Positions 23,730-32,840 of a stretch of 64,000 nucleotides of DNA are shown here, one piece after another. The first letter of the stretch is position 1. The number at the start of each line of letters is the position of its first letter. Origin of the DNA: Acidihalobacter prosperus (lineage in GTDB: Bacteria > Pseudomonadota > Gammaproteobacteria > DSM-5130 > Acidihalobacteraceae). Where the stretch lies: contig NZ_JQSG02000001.1 in the NCBI RefSeq assembly GCF_000754095.2, positions 231,139 through 295,138 of the forward strand, in the 5' to 3' direction. The notes under the pieces are model-generated. The model was not told where the DNA came from. It searched no databases and saw only the letters and a program-made list of their open reading frames with translations. A program made the translations under genes and the position numbers.

Positions 23730-26258
23730 TCAGTTGCGCGGTTGCCAAAGTATTTCGGTCGCTTCGAGCGGGACGCTGGCGGCCGGGTGGTCCGGCACGA
23801 TGCGTACCGTGTAATCGCCGGGTGCCCGGTCCGCGGCAACGCGCCCGCGGTAGCGATAGCCATGAATGGCGCCTGCCAGCGCTTCGACGCGTTCGAGACG
23901 GTGACAGGTGTCGGGTTCTGCGTAAAGCTCCACGGCGACGTCGTCAGCTTCCAGATCGTCAAGATAGGTTTGCACGTCGACCAGCCAGCCTGCGGGATCC
24001 TCGCGCCAGGAGACGTCGCCGATGCGAATGCGGCTCCAATGATTCTTGAGACGCCGGTGCCAGCTTTCGAGTTCCATGCCCAGTTGCGACCGATGGGCCT
24101 GGCGGGCGCTGACGGCGCGCGTCTGCGGCAGGTAATAGCTTTCGACATACTCGCGCAACATCCGGTTGGAGGAATAGGCCGGGGTTAGCCTGGCCATGCT
24201 TTCGCGGATGCGCGCGACCCAAGGCCGCGGAATGCCCGCCTGATCACGAGTATAAAACAGCGGCACGATGTCTTCTTCGAGCAGCCGGTAGAGTTCGGCC
24301 GCTTCGGCGGCATCCCAGGCGGGGTCGGCATCGTGTTCGCCGCGGTCGCCGATGGCCCAGCCGATTTCCGGCGCGTAGGCTTCGGCCCACCAGCCGTCGA
24401 GCTCCGAAAGATTCAGGCCGCCGTTGACCAGCACCTTCATGCCGCTGGTCCCGCTGGCCTCCCACGGACGCCTGGGCGTGTTGATCCAGACGTCCACGCC
24501 CTGCACCAACGTGGCGGCGACGGCCATGTCGTAATCCTCAACGAAGACGATCCTGCCATGCAGCTCGGGACGTGCGATGAAGGTGCTCCAGGCGCGGATC
24601 ATGGCCTGGCCGTTAGCATCGCGCGGGTGAGCCTTGCCGGCGAGTACGAGTTGTACGGGATGATTGGTGTCGGTCAGCAGCCGCGCGAGGCGATCGGGGT
24701 CGGCCAGCAGAAGGTTGGTCCGCTTGTAGGCCGTGAAGCGGCGGGCGAAACCGAGCGTGAGGGCATTGGGATCGAGCATCAGGGCGCATTCGTCTATGCG
24801 TGCCGCGGGGGCGCCGAGGTTGGCGCGCTGCCTTGCCAGCCGTCCGCGCAAGGCCTCGATCATGGCCTGGCGGCCTTGTACGCGGAAATCCCACAGCGCG
24901 CTGTCCTCGATTTCGCGAATGCCGCCGCCAATGCCGGCAAGATCGCCGATCCAACGGGACTTGCCGCAGCTTCGGGTCCACAGCCGATCCGCTTCGCGCG
25001 AGTCCCAGCTCGGCGTGTGCACGCCGTTGGTGACATGGCCGATGGGCGTCTCGGCAAACGGCCGGCGCGGGAAAAGCGGGGCGAACAGTCGTCGGCTGAC
25101 CTCGCCGTGCAGGCGTGAGACGCCGTTTGCCGCGCCGCAGCCGCGCAATGCGAGATAGGCGGGGATGAAATCCATGTCCGCGGCGTCGCTATCGCCGTCG
25201 CAGGCCATCTGCCCAAGCTGGAGTATCCGCTCGAACGGGATGCCCCATTGTTCCGCATAAGGTTGCAGATACAGTCGCGCCAGTGCCGGCGGAAAGCGAT
25301 CGAAGGCTGCGGGCACCGGTGTATGGGTGGTGAACAGATTGCCTGCACGGGTCGTACGCAACGCAAGGTCGAAGTCCGTGTCGTTTGCGCGCCGGTAGCT
25401 CGCAGCCCGTTCGAGCACGGCCAGCGCGGCATGTCCCTCGTTGAGATGGCAGACGCTCACCGCCAGACCGAGGTGCTCGAGCATCCGCCAGCCGCCGATG
25501 CCGAGGACGATTTCCTGGGTCAGACGCGTCTCGGTATCGCCGCCGTAAAGCTCGCCGGTGATGCCGCGGTCGCGCGGGCCATTGACCAGGTCGTTGGCGT
25601 CCAGCAGCAGCAGGCGCGTGCGGCCGACGCGTGCCTCCCAGCAGCGCAGTTGCAGTGGCCGGCCGGGCAGCTCGACGGTGACGCGCAGCCAGCCGCCGTC
25701 GCCGTTGCGCAAGGGCATGACCGGCAGCATCGCGGGGTCGTTGTACGGGAAGTAGGCGAGTTGCTCACCGTCGATGTTGAGTGCCTGGCGAAAGTAGCCC
25801 TGCTGATAGAGCAGGCCGACGCCGATCATGGGTACGCCCAGATCGCTGGCGGTCTTGAGCATGTCGCCGGCGAGAATGCCGAGCCCGCCGGAATAGATGG
25901 GCAGCGATTCGCTGAGCCCGAATTCCATGCTGAAATAGGCGATCGTGCCGGTGTCGTCGCCGCCTTCGATGCCGTCAAACCAGGTGGGTCCGCTAAGACT
26001 GGCTTCGCGTTCGTTCAATTGACGGTCCAGCTCGGCACGGAAGGCCGGGTCGAGGGCGAGTCGGTCCAGGCGGTCGCGCGATACCGATTCGAGTATCAGC
26101 CAGGGATTGCCGGTGGCGGCCCACAGCTCGGGATCCAGCGTTTCCCAAAGCGCATCGGAGGCGTGGCTCCAGCTCCAGCGCAAGTCGAGCGCCAGTTCGG
26201 TCAGGCGCGCCAGTTCGTCGGGCAGGCTGCGGGTCAGATAACGCTGGAAGCCGTTCAT
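23730..26258 (-). CDS. glgP: α-Glucan (glycogen/maltodextrin) phosphorylase
   Basis: 842 residues, the shorter GT35 type with N-terminal DUF3417-like region (LARLTELALDLRWSWSHASD). Then come IAYFSMEFGLSESLPIYSGGLGILAGD and a C-terminal catalytic half. The PLP-binding Lys is K608 in TSGTSGMKVLVNGG, followed by LNLSELDGWWAEAY. It releases glucose-1-phosphate from glycogen or dextrins with inorganic phosphate. Its start overlaps the pfkB stop (ATGA), and pfkB overlaps the mutase homologue, so the three are translationally coupled. The last ~100 residues are an extra C-terminal segment (DPAGWLVDVQTYLDDLEADD...) common to this subgroup. Confidence 0.95.
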   Translation of the reverse strand: MNGFQRYLTRSLPDELARLTELALDLRWSWSHASDALWETLDPELWAATGNPWLILESVSRDRLDRLALDPAFRAELDRQLNEREASLSGPTWFDGIEGGDDTGTIAYFSMEFGLSESLPIYSGGLGILAGDMLKTASDLGVPMIGVGLLYQQGYFRQALNIDGEQLAYFPYNDPAMLPVMPLRNGDGGWLRVTVELPGRPLQLRCWEARVGRTRLLLLDANDLVNGPRDRGITGELYGGDTETRLTQEIVLGIGGWRMLEHLGLAVSVCHLNEGHAALAVLERAASYRRANDTDFDLALRTTRAGNLFTTHTPVPAAFDRFPPALARLYLQPYAEQWGIPFERILQLGQMACDGDSDAADMDFIPAYLALRGCGAANGVSRLHGEVSRRLFAPLFPRRPFAETPIGHVTNGVHTPSWDSREADRLWTRSCGKSRWIGDLAGIGGGIREIEDSALWDFRVQGRQAMIEALRGRLARQRANLGAPAARIDECALMLDPNALTLGFARRFTAYKRTNLLLADPDRLARLLTDTNHPVQLVLAGKAHPRDANGQAMIRAWSTFIARPELHGRIVFVEDYDMAVAATLVQGVDVWINTPRRPWEASGTSGMKVLVNGGLNLSELDGWWAEAYAPEIGWAIGDRGEHDADPAWDAAEAAELYRLLEEDIVPLFYTRDQAGIPRPWVARIRESMARLTPAYSSNRMLREYVESYYLPQTRAVSARQAHRSQLGMELESWHRRLKNHWSRIRIGDVSWREDPAGWLVDVQTYLDDLEADDVAVELYAEPDTCHRLERVEALAGAIHGYRYRGRVAADRAPGDYTVRIVPDHPAASVPLEATEILWQPRN

Positions 26259-27229
26259 CCGGCAGCCCTGCCTGTCGTATGCGGGATACGGCGCACGTCG
26301 ATGGCGCCGAGCAGAGACTGGATCTGCTGATAGCCGAACAACGCGGTACCCGGCCGGCTGGCGGTGCCGCTGCCGCAGGCGATGCCCAGCCGGAGCGCTT
26401 CCGCAGGACCTTCGCCGCGCGACAACGCGGTCAGCAGTCCGGCGATCATCGAATCGCCGGCACCCACGGTCGAGGCAACCTCCACGGTCGGCGTGTCGGC
26501 CAGATAGGTCGCCTGGGCGTCCACCAGCAACGCGCCTTCAGCGCCCAGGGATACGCACACGTATTCGATGCCTCGGCGCTGCAGCGCTCGTGCCTCGGCA
26601 ATGACGTCGTCGAGGGTCGGCAGGGGGCGGCCGAGCAGCAGCTCCAGTTCGTAGCGGTTGGGTTTGATCAGATAGGGGTGCTCGGCAATGGCGCATACCA
26701 GCGCCGCTCCCTGGGCATCCACCACGCAGTGCGCCGCCTGGGCGCGCAGCGCACGTATCAGGGTGGCATAGATCTCCTCGGGCACGCCCGGCGGCAGCGA
26801 GCCGGTGAGTACCACGAACCCCCCGCCTGCGAGATTGAGCACCTCGTCGACGACGCCTTGCAGTGCCAGTGCGCTAACCTGGGGACCGGTGCCGCTGATT
26901 TCGAATTGCGTGCGCGGCGTGTCTTGCAGCAGGGTCACGTTGACGCGCGTTTCGCCCTCGATGCGGATGCAGTGCGGATGATCGAGTTCATGCGCGATCA
27001 GGCGTTGCAGGAAGTCGCCGATTTCGCCACCGACGATACAGATCGAGTGTGCCGGTACCCGCAGGCGTTTGAATGCGCGCGCGACATTGATGCCGTTGCC
27101 GCCCGGGTCGTAACGGTCCGCGCGCGCATGAACCTTCTGATCGGGTATCAGTCGGGGTATGTCGTAGCTGATGTCGATACAGGGATTCAGGGTGAGGGTG
27201 ACCAGTGGCCCATCCGTCGGCGGACTCAT
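26255..27229 (-). CDS. pfkB: PfkB-family phosphofructokinase
   Basis: 324 residues from the ATG at 27229 (ATGA overlap with the preceding stop). A ribokinase-like fold resembling E. coli Pfk-2: VTLTLNPCIDISYDIP at the start and the substrate loop DPGGNGINVARAFKRL. GSLPPGVPEE and LIKPNRYELELLLGR follow, with the anion-hole/catalytic motif VGAGDSMIAGLL (catalytic Asp). The ending ASRPGTALFG also matches Pfk-2. It probably phosphorylates fructose-6-phosphate, feeding glycogen-derived hexose into glycolysis; tagatose-6-P or fructose-1-P activity cannot be excluded by sequence. It sits between the mutase homologue and glgP. Confidence 0.9.
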   Translation of the reverse strand: MSPPTDGPLVTLTLNPCIDISYDIPRLIPDQKVHARADRYDPGGNGINVARAFKRLRVPAHSICIVGGEIGDFLQRLIAHELDHPHCIRIEGETRVNVTLLQDTPRTQFEISGTGPQVSALALQGVVDEVLNLAGGGFVVLTGSLPPGVPEEIYATLIRALRAQAAHCVVDAQGAALVCAIAEHPYLIKPNRYELELLLGRPLPTLDDVIAEARALQRRGIEYVCVSLGAEGALLVDAQATYLADTPTVEVASTVGAGDSMIAGLLTALSRGEGPAEALRLGIACGSGTASRPGTALFGYQQIQSLLGAIDVRRIPHTTGRAAG

Positions 27230-28344
27230 GCGGCCACCAGGCTCAGCGCGTCGAGCAGCGCCGACAGCGGTTGCGATCGATCCGCCAGACCGTTGATCAA
27301 CTCGATCAGGCTGCGCAGCGCGTTGTCGGTGGCATAGAGATCGCCGTAGAAATAATTGCCCTGATCGCTGATGCCGAACAGCGCCCGTGCCTCGCGCATG
27401 GCGGCCTGGATGGTCGCGGCGCTGCCGTCGCGCACTTCGAGCGGCCGGCCGCCGGCGGCGCGGATGGCGGCGACGACCGTCGGCGAGACAGCAGGCCCAT
27501 GAATGACGGTACCGGCGGGTTGCTGTTCGAGCAGGATCAGGGCCAACAGGCCGCCGAAGCGGTCGGGCGAAATGCTGCGGCCGGTTTCGTCGACCAGCAT
27601 CAGCGCGTCGGCGTCGCCATCGAAGGCGATACCGAAGTGACAGCCGTTGGTGACCACGCAGTCGCTGAGCGCATCGAGTGCGCCCGGCGTCTGCGGATCG
27701 GGTGAGCGCTTGGGAAAAGCCGGGTCGGGCTCGAAGCCCAGCTCCCAGATGCGCACGGTATGCAGGTGCGAGAAAACCATGCGCGTGTCCAGCCCGCCGA
27801 TGCCGTTGCCGGCGTCGATGGCGACCTTGATCGGCGTGTGCGTGCGGCAGTGACTGCGGATCACGGCCGCATAATCGGCGAGCGGCGAGGAATAGTGCAG
27901 TTCGGGCGTACAGGCATGCCCGGAGTGAAACGGCGGTTCCACGCGCGCGAGCACCTCTTCGAGGCCATGGCCGACGCTGAGCGCACGTGCGTGGTGGGTG
28001 TAGAGCTTGAGACCGTTGTATGTCGGGGGCAGGCGGCCGCCGGTGATCATGACGGCACCGTCGAAACCTTGTTCGGCGGCGTACCAGCGCAGCATGGGCG
28101 TCGCGCACAGACCGATATGCGTGACGTGATGGCCGCCGGAGCGCAGACCGATGCTGACGGCTTCCGCAAGCGAGGCGGAACTGCTGCGCGCATCACGGCC
28201 GATCAGGAACTCCCGGTCCCCTTCCGGCGAGATCAGGTCGCCGAAGGCCCGGGCGATTGAAATCACCATGCCGCATTGCAGCCCGCCTTCGACCGGGCCG
28301 CGTATGCCTTCGGGGGTCAGCACCTGCTCGACTCGGAAACTCAT
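27226..28344 (-). CDS. Phosphoglucomutase/phosphomannomutase homologue lacking the catalytic serine loop and domain 4
   Basis: 372 residues against ~450 for the α-D-phosphohexomutase family. Domains 1-3 are clear (LTPEGIRGPVEGGL, FLIGRDARSSSASLAEAVSIGLRSGG, then VAIDAGNGIGG). The active site is altered. The phosphoserine loop, normally TASHNP, reads TGGRLPP at 101-107, with Gly at the Ser position. The metal loop DGDGDR reads DGDADA at 242-247, keeping the three Asp but losing the Arg. The sugar loop GGExSGH reads GISDQGN at 324-330. The C-terminal phosphate-binding domain 4 is absent. The protein ends in an ATGA overlap with pfkB, so this does not look like a recent frameshift. Normal mutase chemistry is unlikely; a binding, regulatory or altered catalytic role is inferred. 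Confidence 0.85.
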   Translation of the reverse strand: MSFRVEQVLTPEGIRGPVEGGLQCGMVISIARAFGDLISPEGDREFLIGRDARSSSASLAEAVSIGLRSGGHHVTHIGLCATPMLRWYAAEQGFDGAVMITGGRLPPTYNGLKLYTHHARALSVGHGLEEVLARVEPPFHSGHACTPELHYSSPLADYAAVIRSHCRTHTPIKVAIDAGNGIGGLDTRMVFSHLHTVRIWELGFEPDPAFPKRSPDPQTPGALDALSDCVVTNGCHFGIAFDGDADALMLVDETGRSISPDRFGGLLALILLEQQPAGTVIHGPAVSPTVVAAIRAAGGRPLEVRDGSAATIQAAMREARALFGISDQGNYFYGDLYATDNALRSLIELINGLADRSQPLSALLDALSLVAA

Positions 28345-28732
28345 GGATTGCCTCGCTGAGATGGATTGTGATGGGTCATGCGCGCGTGGCGGCATGCGGA
28401 CGGGGCGTCTGTCCGATCCGTCGCATGGGGCATCGGTAGTGGATAAGCGAGCCGCAATCGCCGGCAGACCCACAATTTTGCCTGAGCCGCGATGTGTATC
28501 CCCACAAGAACATAGACCCGGATCAGGGTGACATCGATCCTCGCGATGCGAAAACAGCCGTTCGCGTCTCTTGCTTTGTCCGCAATGGAATTCATCGAAC
28601 ATATGTCGAGCATGCGGGGCTCGATCGGATAGATGGATATGCGCGCGATACCATCGGCGGATGGTGACTGCCGATGGCTGTTCGTTGTCACCTATCGCCG
28701 GGCGCGGCCGCGGAGGTGTGACGCGAGGTTCG
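28345..28732. other. Non-coding gap between pyk and the mutase homologue
   Basis: This 388-bp stretch is the longest gene-free one in the window. It probably holds the 3' end of the pyk transcript and the promoter of the mutase-pfkB-glgP operon. Apart from the hairpin at 28651-28677 I see no convincing gene, riboswitch or clear sigma-70 promoter. It is visibly less G+C-rich than the flanking genes around 28470-28640. Confidence 0.6.
28651..28677 (-). terminator. Terminator-like hairpin downstream of pyk
   Basis: Arms CCATCGGC and GCCGATGG form a perfect 8-bp stem with an 11-nt loop, about 55 bp after the pyk stop on the same strand. No T-run follows, so intrinsic termination is uncertain. 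Confidence 0.4.
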
Positions 28733-30151
28733 TCAAACTCGATCTGGGCCATGTTGGGCGGGTCGTAAGGTGATCTGGCTGATGTCATCGGGGTGTCCGG
28801 GCGAGGGCGTGCGGGCCACCACGACCGAGCCATGACCTCCGGGAAAATGGTCGCGGAGCCAGGCGTCGACTGTGCGCTGCCAGTCTGCATCATGCGCGGG
28901 TGCTGCCTGTACCGGGTAGACGCCACGGCTGAAATTGAGACGACGACAGATCGCGGGGTCGTGGCAGAAAGCGAGGATCCAGGCGCGCGGGCGCAAACGG
29001 GCCACTCGACGGGCGGTGGCGCCGGTGCGTGTGGGCGTTGCGATCAATGCCGCGCGCAGCCGCGCCGCGGCTTCGACGGCCACGGCAGCCGTGACGGATT
29101 GGGGCGAGTCATCCTCTCCGCGAGTCATGTTCTGGAATTCGTGCTCAGCGCGTGCCGCGATGCGCGCCAGCATGCGCACCGCGGCAAGCGGGTGGCTACC
29201 TGTAGCGGATTCCTCGGACAGCATGACGGCGTCGGTGCCGTCGAGCACGGCATTGGCGACATCGGTCGCCTCGGCACGGGTGGGTCGGCGATTGTGCGTC
29301 ATCGACTCGAGCATCTGGGTGGCGGTAATCACCGGGATGCCGGCCTGGTTGGCGCGGGCAATCACCCGCTTTTGGGTCATCGCGATCGCTTCGATCGGTG
29401 TTTCCACGCCAAGGTCGCCGCGCGCGACCATGAGGGCATCCGCCGCTTCGATGATGGCGTCGAGGCGTTTGAGGGCGCTGGCGCGCTCGACTTTGGCGAC
29501 CAGCCAGGGCGCATGCCCGAGGGATTGCGCCGAGGCCCGTGCGGCGTGAATGTCTTCCGGGCCTTGCACAAAGGACAGACCGATGGCATCGACGCCCATT
29601 TCGAGCGCGAGGGCGAGCCGTTGCCGATCCTCGGAGGTAAAGCCGCCGCCGGCAAGCTGCAGGGCCGGGGCGTTGATGCCCTTGTGCGAACGCAATTCCC
29701 CGCCGATGATCACGCGGGCGGCGAGTCCGTCATCGCGGACCTCATGGGCGCGCAACTGAACAAAACCGTCGTTGAGAAACAGATCGTCGCCGGGCGACAG
29801 GCCGGCGAGCAGATCGGGTCGCGCCATGGGAAGATGAACGAGCGGGTCGTTTGCCGCCGGCCCGACCCAGACATCCTCGCCATGACGCAGGATCATCGGT
29901 TCCGAGGGCAGCATCCCGATGCGCAGCTTGGGGCCCGGCAGATCGGCCAGTATGGCGAGCGTCTGCCCCGTGTCCGCCGCCGCCGCGCGCAGCGCATATA
30001 CCCAGCGGGCATGGGTGTCGGGGTCGCCATGGGCCAGGTTGAGTCGGGCCACGTCCATGCCGGCACGCAGCAGCTTGCGCAGCATTGCGGGAGCCTGCGA
30101 GGCAGGGCCGATGGTGCAGACGATACGGGTACGGTGTCTCGGTAGGCGCAT
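28733..30151 (-). CDS. pyk: Pyruvate kinase, predicted K+-independent type
   Basis: 472 residues with barrel, B-domain and C-terminal domain. Catalytic landmarks: R36 and N38 in ARLNLAHG, LNDGFVQL, the Lys of WLVAKVERAS, VARGDLGVE and ITATQMLESMT. Two features depart from the common K+-dependent enzyme. The K+ ligand Ser in NFSHG is Ala40 here, and the segment DTKGPEIRTG reads DLPGPKLRIG (70-79), placing Lys75 where the K+-dependent enzyme has Glu117 (rabbit muscle numbering). A Lys there replaces the monovalent cation in known K+-independent pyruvate kinases. It makes ATP and pyruvate from PEP and ADP. It starts 1 bp after the flavoprotein gene ends, so it belongs to the usp-led operon. Confidence 0.93.
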   Translation of the reverse strand: MRLPRHRTRIVCTIGPASQAPAMLRKLLRAGMDVARLNLAHGDPDTHARWVYALRAAAADTGQTLAILADLPGPKLRIGMLPSEPMILRHGEDVWVGPAANDPLVHLPMARPDLLAGLSPGDDLFLNDGFVQLRAHEVRDDGLAARVIIGGELRSHKGINAPALQLAGGGFTSEDRQRLALALEMGVDAIGLSFVQGPEDIHAARASAQSLGHAPWLVAKVERASALKRLDAIIEAADALMVARGDLGVETPIEAIAMTQKRVIARANQAGIPVITATQMLESMTHNRRPTRAEATDVANAVLDGTDAVMLSEESATGSHPLAAVRMLARIAARAEHEFQNMTRGEDDSPQSVTAAVAVEAAARLRAALIATPTRTGATARRVARLRPRAWILAFCHDPAICRRLNFSRGVYPVQAAPAHDADWQRTVDAWLRDHFPGGHGSVVVARTPSPGHPDDISQITLRPAQHGPDRV

Positions 30152-30152
30152 C

Positions 30153-31523
30153 TTATGCCGTACCGAGGCGGCGGCGCAGGGCTTCGCCGGTCGCGGCCAC
30201 GATCGGGTGCACGGGTGCGGTCAGGCGCGGGTGACTGCCGAACTGAAAGCTGGCGAGGTCCGTGGCCGTTGCGCGCAATTGGATGGCGACCGCGAGCGTG
30301 TTGAGTATTTCCGCCGTGGTGGGGCCGCCGATCACCTGACCGCCGATCAGCCGTTCGCTGTTGGCGTCGAACACCAGACGGCAGTGGACCTCGTGCGTGC
30401 CGGGCATGGTGGCGGGGTGATGGTCGGGCAGGCGCGCGTCGCCGGTGAAGACCTCGAAACCGATATCGCGTGCGCTGTGTTCGGTGAGACCGGCCACGCC
30501 GAAAGCCAGTTCGTCGATCTGGCTGGCGTAGACCGCGATGGTGCCGGCATTGGTTCTCGGCAGTTTGAGGCCATATAGATTCATGCCCGCGATACGTCCC
30601 TCGGCGGCCGCCTGCGAGGCGAGCAGGGCGTGGTTGGCGTGACGCGTGAAAAAATCCTGTTTGTGCGCGCAATCGCCCACCGCGAATATCTGCGGATCTT
30701 CCCGGCACTGTTGAAAGCCGTCGACCCAGATGCCACCGGAGCGCGATAGCGTCAGGCCCATGTCACCGGCCAGGCGCGTATCCGGCCGTGTGCCGATGGC
30801 TATCAACACGGCCTCGACGGACAGCCGACCGCCGTTGTCGAGGCGGACACCCGCCACACGCACGCCGTCCGCTTGCGCTTCGATGGCGGCGACCGTAGCG
30901 CCGGTGTGCACCTTGACGCCGAGTGCGCGCAAACGCGCGGCCACCGCCTCGCTGGCATCCGCGTCGAAGGAAGCGCCGAGTAGGCGGGGACGCTGTTCGA
31001 TGAGATGCACCTCGATGCCACGCTTGCGCAGTTCGTCGGAGAATTCGACGCCGATGAAGCCGCCGCCGAGAATGGCGAGTGTGGCGACGCCGGGCAGTCT
31101 TTCGCTGAGCAGCTCGTCAAGGTAGTCGTACTGTTTGTGGATCTGGAAAACGCCATCGAGCGCATGCCCGTCGATGGGCGGTACGAAGGGTGTCGAGCCG
31201 GTGGCCAGCACCAGGCGATTCCAGGCGATACGGGTGCCATCCTCCAGCGTCGCATGGCGCGCGTCGCGGTTGACGGAAGCGATGCGACCGATCAGGATGC
31301 GTCCGCCGGCCGCGAGAAAGGGTGCGCGGCCGGCGAGATCCTCGTCGGTGCCGCCGAGCGTGCCGAAGATGTAGGGGATGCCGCAGGGCACCACCGCCTG
31401 CTCTTCTGGACGTACCAGCAGGACACGGCGCGACGGCCAGAATTGCGCCGCGGTGATGCCGCACATCATGCCGGCGGGGCCTCCGCCGACAATCAGCACA
31501 TCCGTTTCCAGGGTCGTGGTCAT
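30153..31523 (-). CDS. FAD-dependent pyridine nucleotide-disulfide oxidoreductase (Nox/CoA-disulfide reductase-like)
   Basis: 456 residues. FAD-binding VLIVGGGPAGMMCGI at the N-terminus, NAD(P)H-binding LAILGGGFIGVEFSDELRKRG in the middle and the second FAD motif IFAVGDCAHKQDFF. A C-terminal dimerisation domain follows. There is no CxxxxC disulfide; instead a single Cys47 sits in VVPCGIPYIFG, the position of the redox Cys in NADH oxidases and CoA-disulfide reductases. It may reduce O2, peroxide or a low-molecular-weight disulfide/persulfide with NAD(P)H. No rhodanese domain is fused. It stands 24 bp after the MgtC/DUF4010 gene and directly before pyk, pointing to redox balance during glycolytic or low-oxygen growth. 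Confidence 0.9.
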   Translation of the reverse strand: MTTTLETDVLIVGGGPAGMMCGITAAQFWPSRRVLLVRPEEQAVVPCGIPYIFGTLGGTDEDLAGRAPFLAAGGRILIGRIASVNRDARHATLEDGTRIAWNRLVLATGSTPFVPPIDGHALDGVFQIHKQYDYLDELLSERLPGVATLAILGGGFIGVEFSDELRKRGIEVHLIEQRPRLLGASFDADASEAVAARLRALGVKVHTGATVAAIEAQADGVRVAGVRLDNGGRLSVEAVLIAIGTRPDTRLAGDMGLTLSRSGGIWVDGFQQCREDPQIFAVGDCAHKQDFFTRHANHALLASQAAAEGRIAGMNLYGLKLPRTNAGTIAVYASQIDELAFGVAGLTEHSARDIGFEVFTGDARLPDHHPATMPGTHEVHCRLVFDANSERLIGGQVIGGPTTAEILNTLAVAIQLRATATDLASFQFGSHPRLTAPVHPIVAATGEALRRRLGTA

Positions 31524-31547
31524 GTGCGTGCTCCGTTGGGAGGCGGC

Positions 31548-32810
31548 TCAGCCGCCGTGCCAGAAGACATAAGCCAGGGAAAGCAGGCAGCTCGCGAACA
31601 GCCAGGTGGCGGCCGGCAGAATGTGACGGTTGCGGCTCAGCGCCAGGGCGTACAGGCCCTTGAGCAGATTGTTGCTGCCGCTGGCGACGATGACGGCTGC
31701 GGCAAGTCCGGCCTGGTCGACATGGAAGCGCCCTGCGAGCAGGGAGAGGATAAAGGGATCGATATCGGTGAATCCGACGGCGAACGACAGAGCGTGCAGA
31801 CCGGCGGCGCCGTAGTGTCCGATCACCCAGTGGGTCAAAGCCGCGAACAGCACGAACAAAAAGGCGAACAACACGGCGGTGCTGAATTCGAGCGGATGGC
31901 GCAAGGTTTGCGCGGGCGATTCGGCGCCATCGGCGGATTTGCGACGCATCCCCCAGGCCAGGCCAATCGACCCGGCAAGCAGCAACCCGAAGGGTGTGAC
32001 CAGGCGCCAGGCGACACCTTCGTGCCCGAGGATCAGGATCAGGCTGAACAGACGCAGATACATCATCGCGGTGGCCAGCACGATGGCCGCGGCCAGTGTG
32101 TGGACGTCGCCGGCAGACTCGCGCGCCTGCCGGCCGAGGACCACGGTGGCGGCCGTGCTGGAGTAGAGTCCGCCCAGCACACCGGTGAGCAGGGCGCCTC
32201 GCGCGGGGAAGAAGTAGGTCTGTGCGAAGTAGCTCAGGTAGGAGATGCCCGAAACCACGATCACCGCCAGCCAGAGCTGGTAATACGTCACGCTCAGAAA
32301 GGGGGCGATCTGGCGCTCGGGCAATAGCGGCAGGATCAGTCCGGCCATGATCAGGAACTTGGCCAGGGTGGCGGCCTCGCTGCTGCGGAAGGCATCCGAA
32401 AAACGGCGGATGCCGGGTTTCTCGCCGAGCAGCAGCAGGATGACGACCACATACAAGATCAGCAGCCACATCGGCTGATGCAGCGACAGGGGACCGATCA
32501 GGAAGACCAGCAGGGCGATCAGTGTTGCGAGCAGGCTTTGCTGGCCGGCGCGCAGGCGGGTGTGGTAGTTCAGCGCCAGCAGTGCGGCGACGACGATCAG
32601 ACCGAAGCCAAAGAGATGCAGGCTCGGGTCGAGGAGGGTCAGCGCGAAGCCCAGGACCGCGAGCAGCGTGAAGGTGCGGGTGGTGCCGAAGCCCAGATCC
32701 TGGCCGCCGGCACGCCGGTAGCTGTGCAGTTCGAGACCGATGACGAAGCCAAACAGCGTGGTCGCGACGAAGGCGACCAGCAGTGGCGACAGCAAGGCGG
32801 GATTCGGCAT
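31548..32810 (-). CDS. MgtC/SapB-DUF4010 family membrane protein
   Basis: 420 residues with about a dozen hydrophobic segments. The N-terminal MgtC/SapB-like part (~5-125) has TTLFGFVIGLELHSYRRAGG and FGTTRTFTLLAVLGFALTL. The DUF4010 part (~170-410) includes ALLTGVLGGLYSSTAATVVLGRQ and AVGFTDIDPFILSLLAG. Proteins of this build are inner-membrane and of unknown function; the single-domain MgtC regulates phosphate/Mg2+ homeostasis, which should not be transferred automatically. It follows yidH by 30 bp and precedes the flavoprotein gene by 24 bp in one operon. Confidence 0.88.
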   Translation of the reverse strand: MPNPALLSPLLVAFVATTLFGFVIGLELHSYRRAGGQDLGFGTTRTFTLLAVLGFALTLLDPSLHLFGFGLIVVAALLALNYHTRLRAGQQSLLATLIALLVFLIGPLSLHQPMWLLILYVVVILLLLGEKPGIRRFSDAFRSSEAATLAKFLIMAGLILPLLPERQIAPFLSVTYYQLWLAVIVVSGISYLSYFAQTYFFPARGALLTGVLGGLYSSTAATVVLGRQARESAGDVHTLAAAIVLATAMMYLRLFSLILILGHEGVAWRLVTPFGLLLAGSIGLAWGMRRKSADGAESPAQTLRHPLEFSTAVLFAFLFVLFAALTHWVIGHYGAAGLHALSFAVGFTDIDPFILSLLAGRFHVDQAGLAAAVIVASGSNNLLKGLYALALSRNRHILPAATWLFASCLLSLAYVFWHGG

Positions 32811-32840
32811 GGCGTGACGGGCTCCGGCGGCAGTCGGCGA

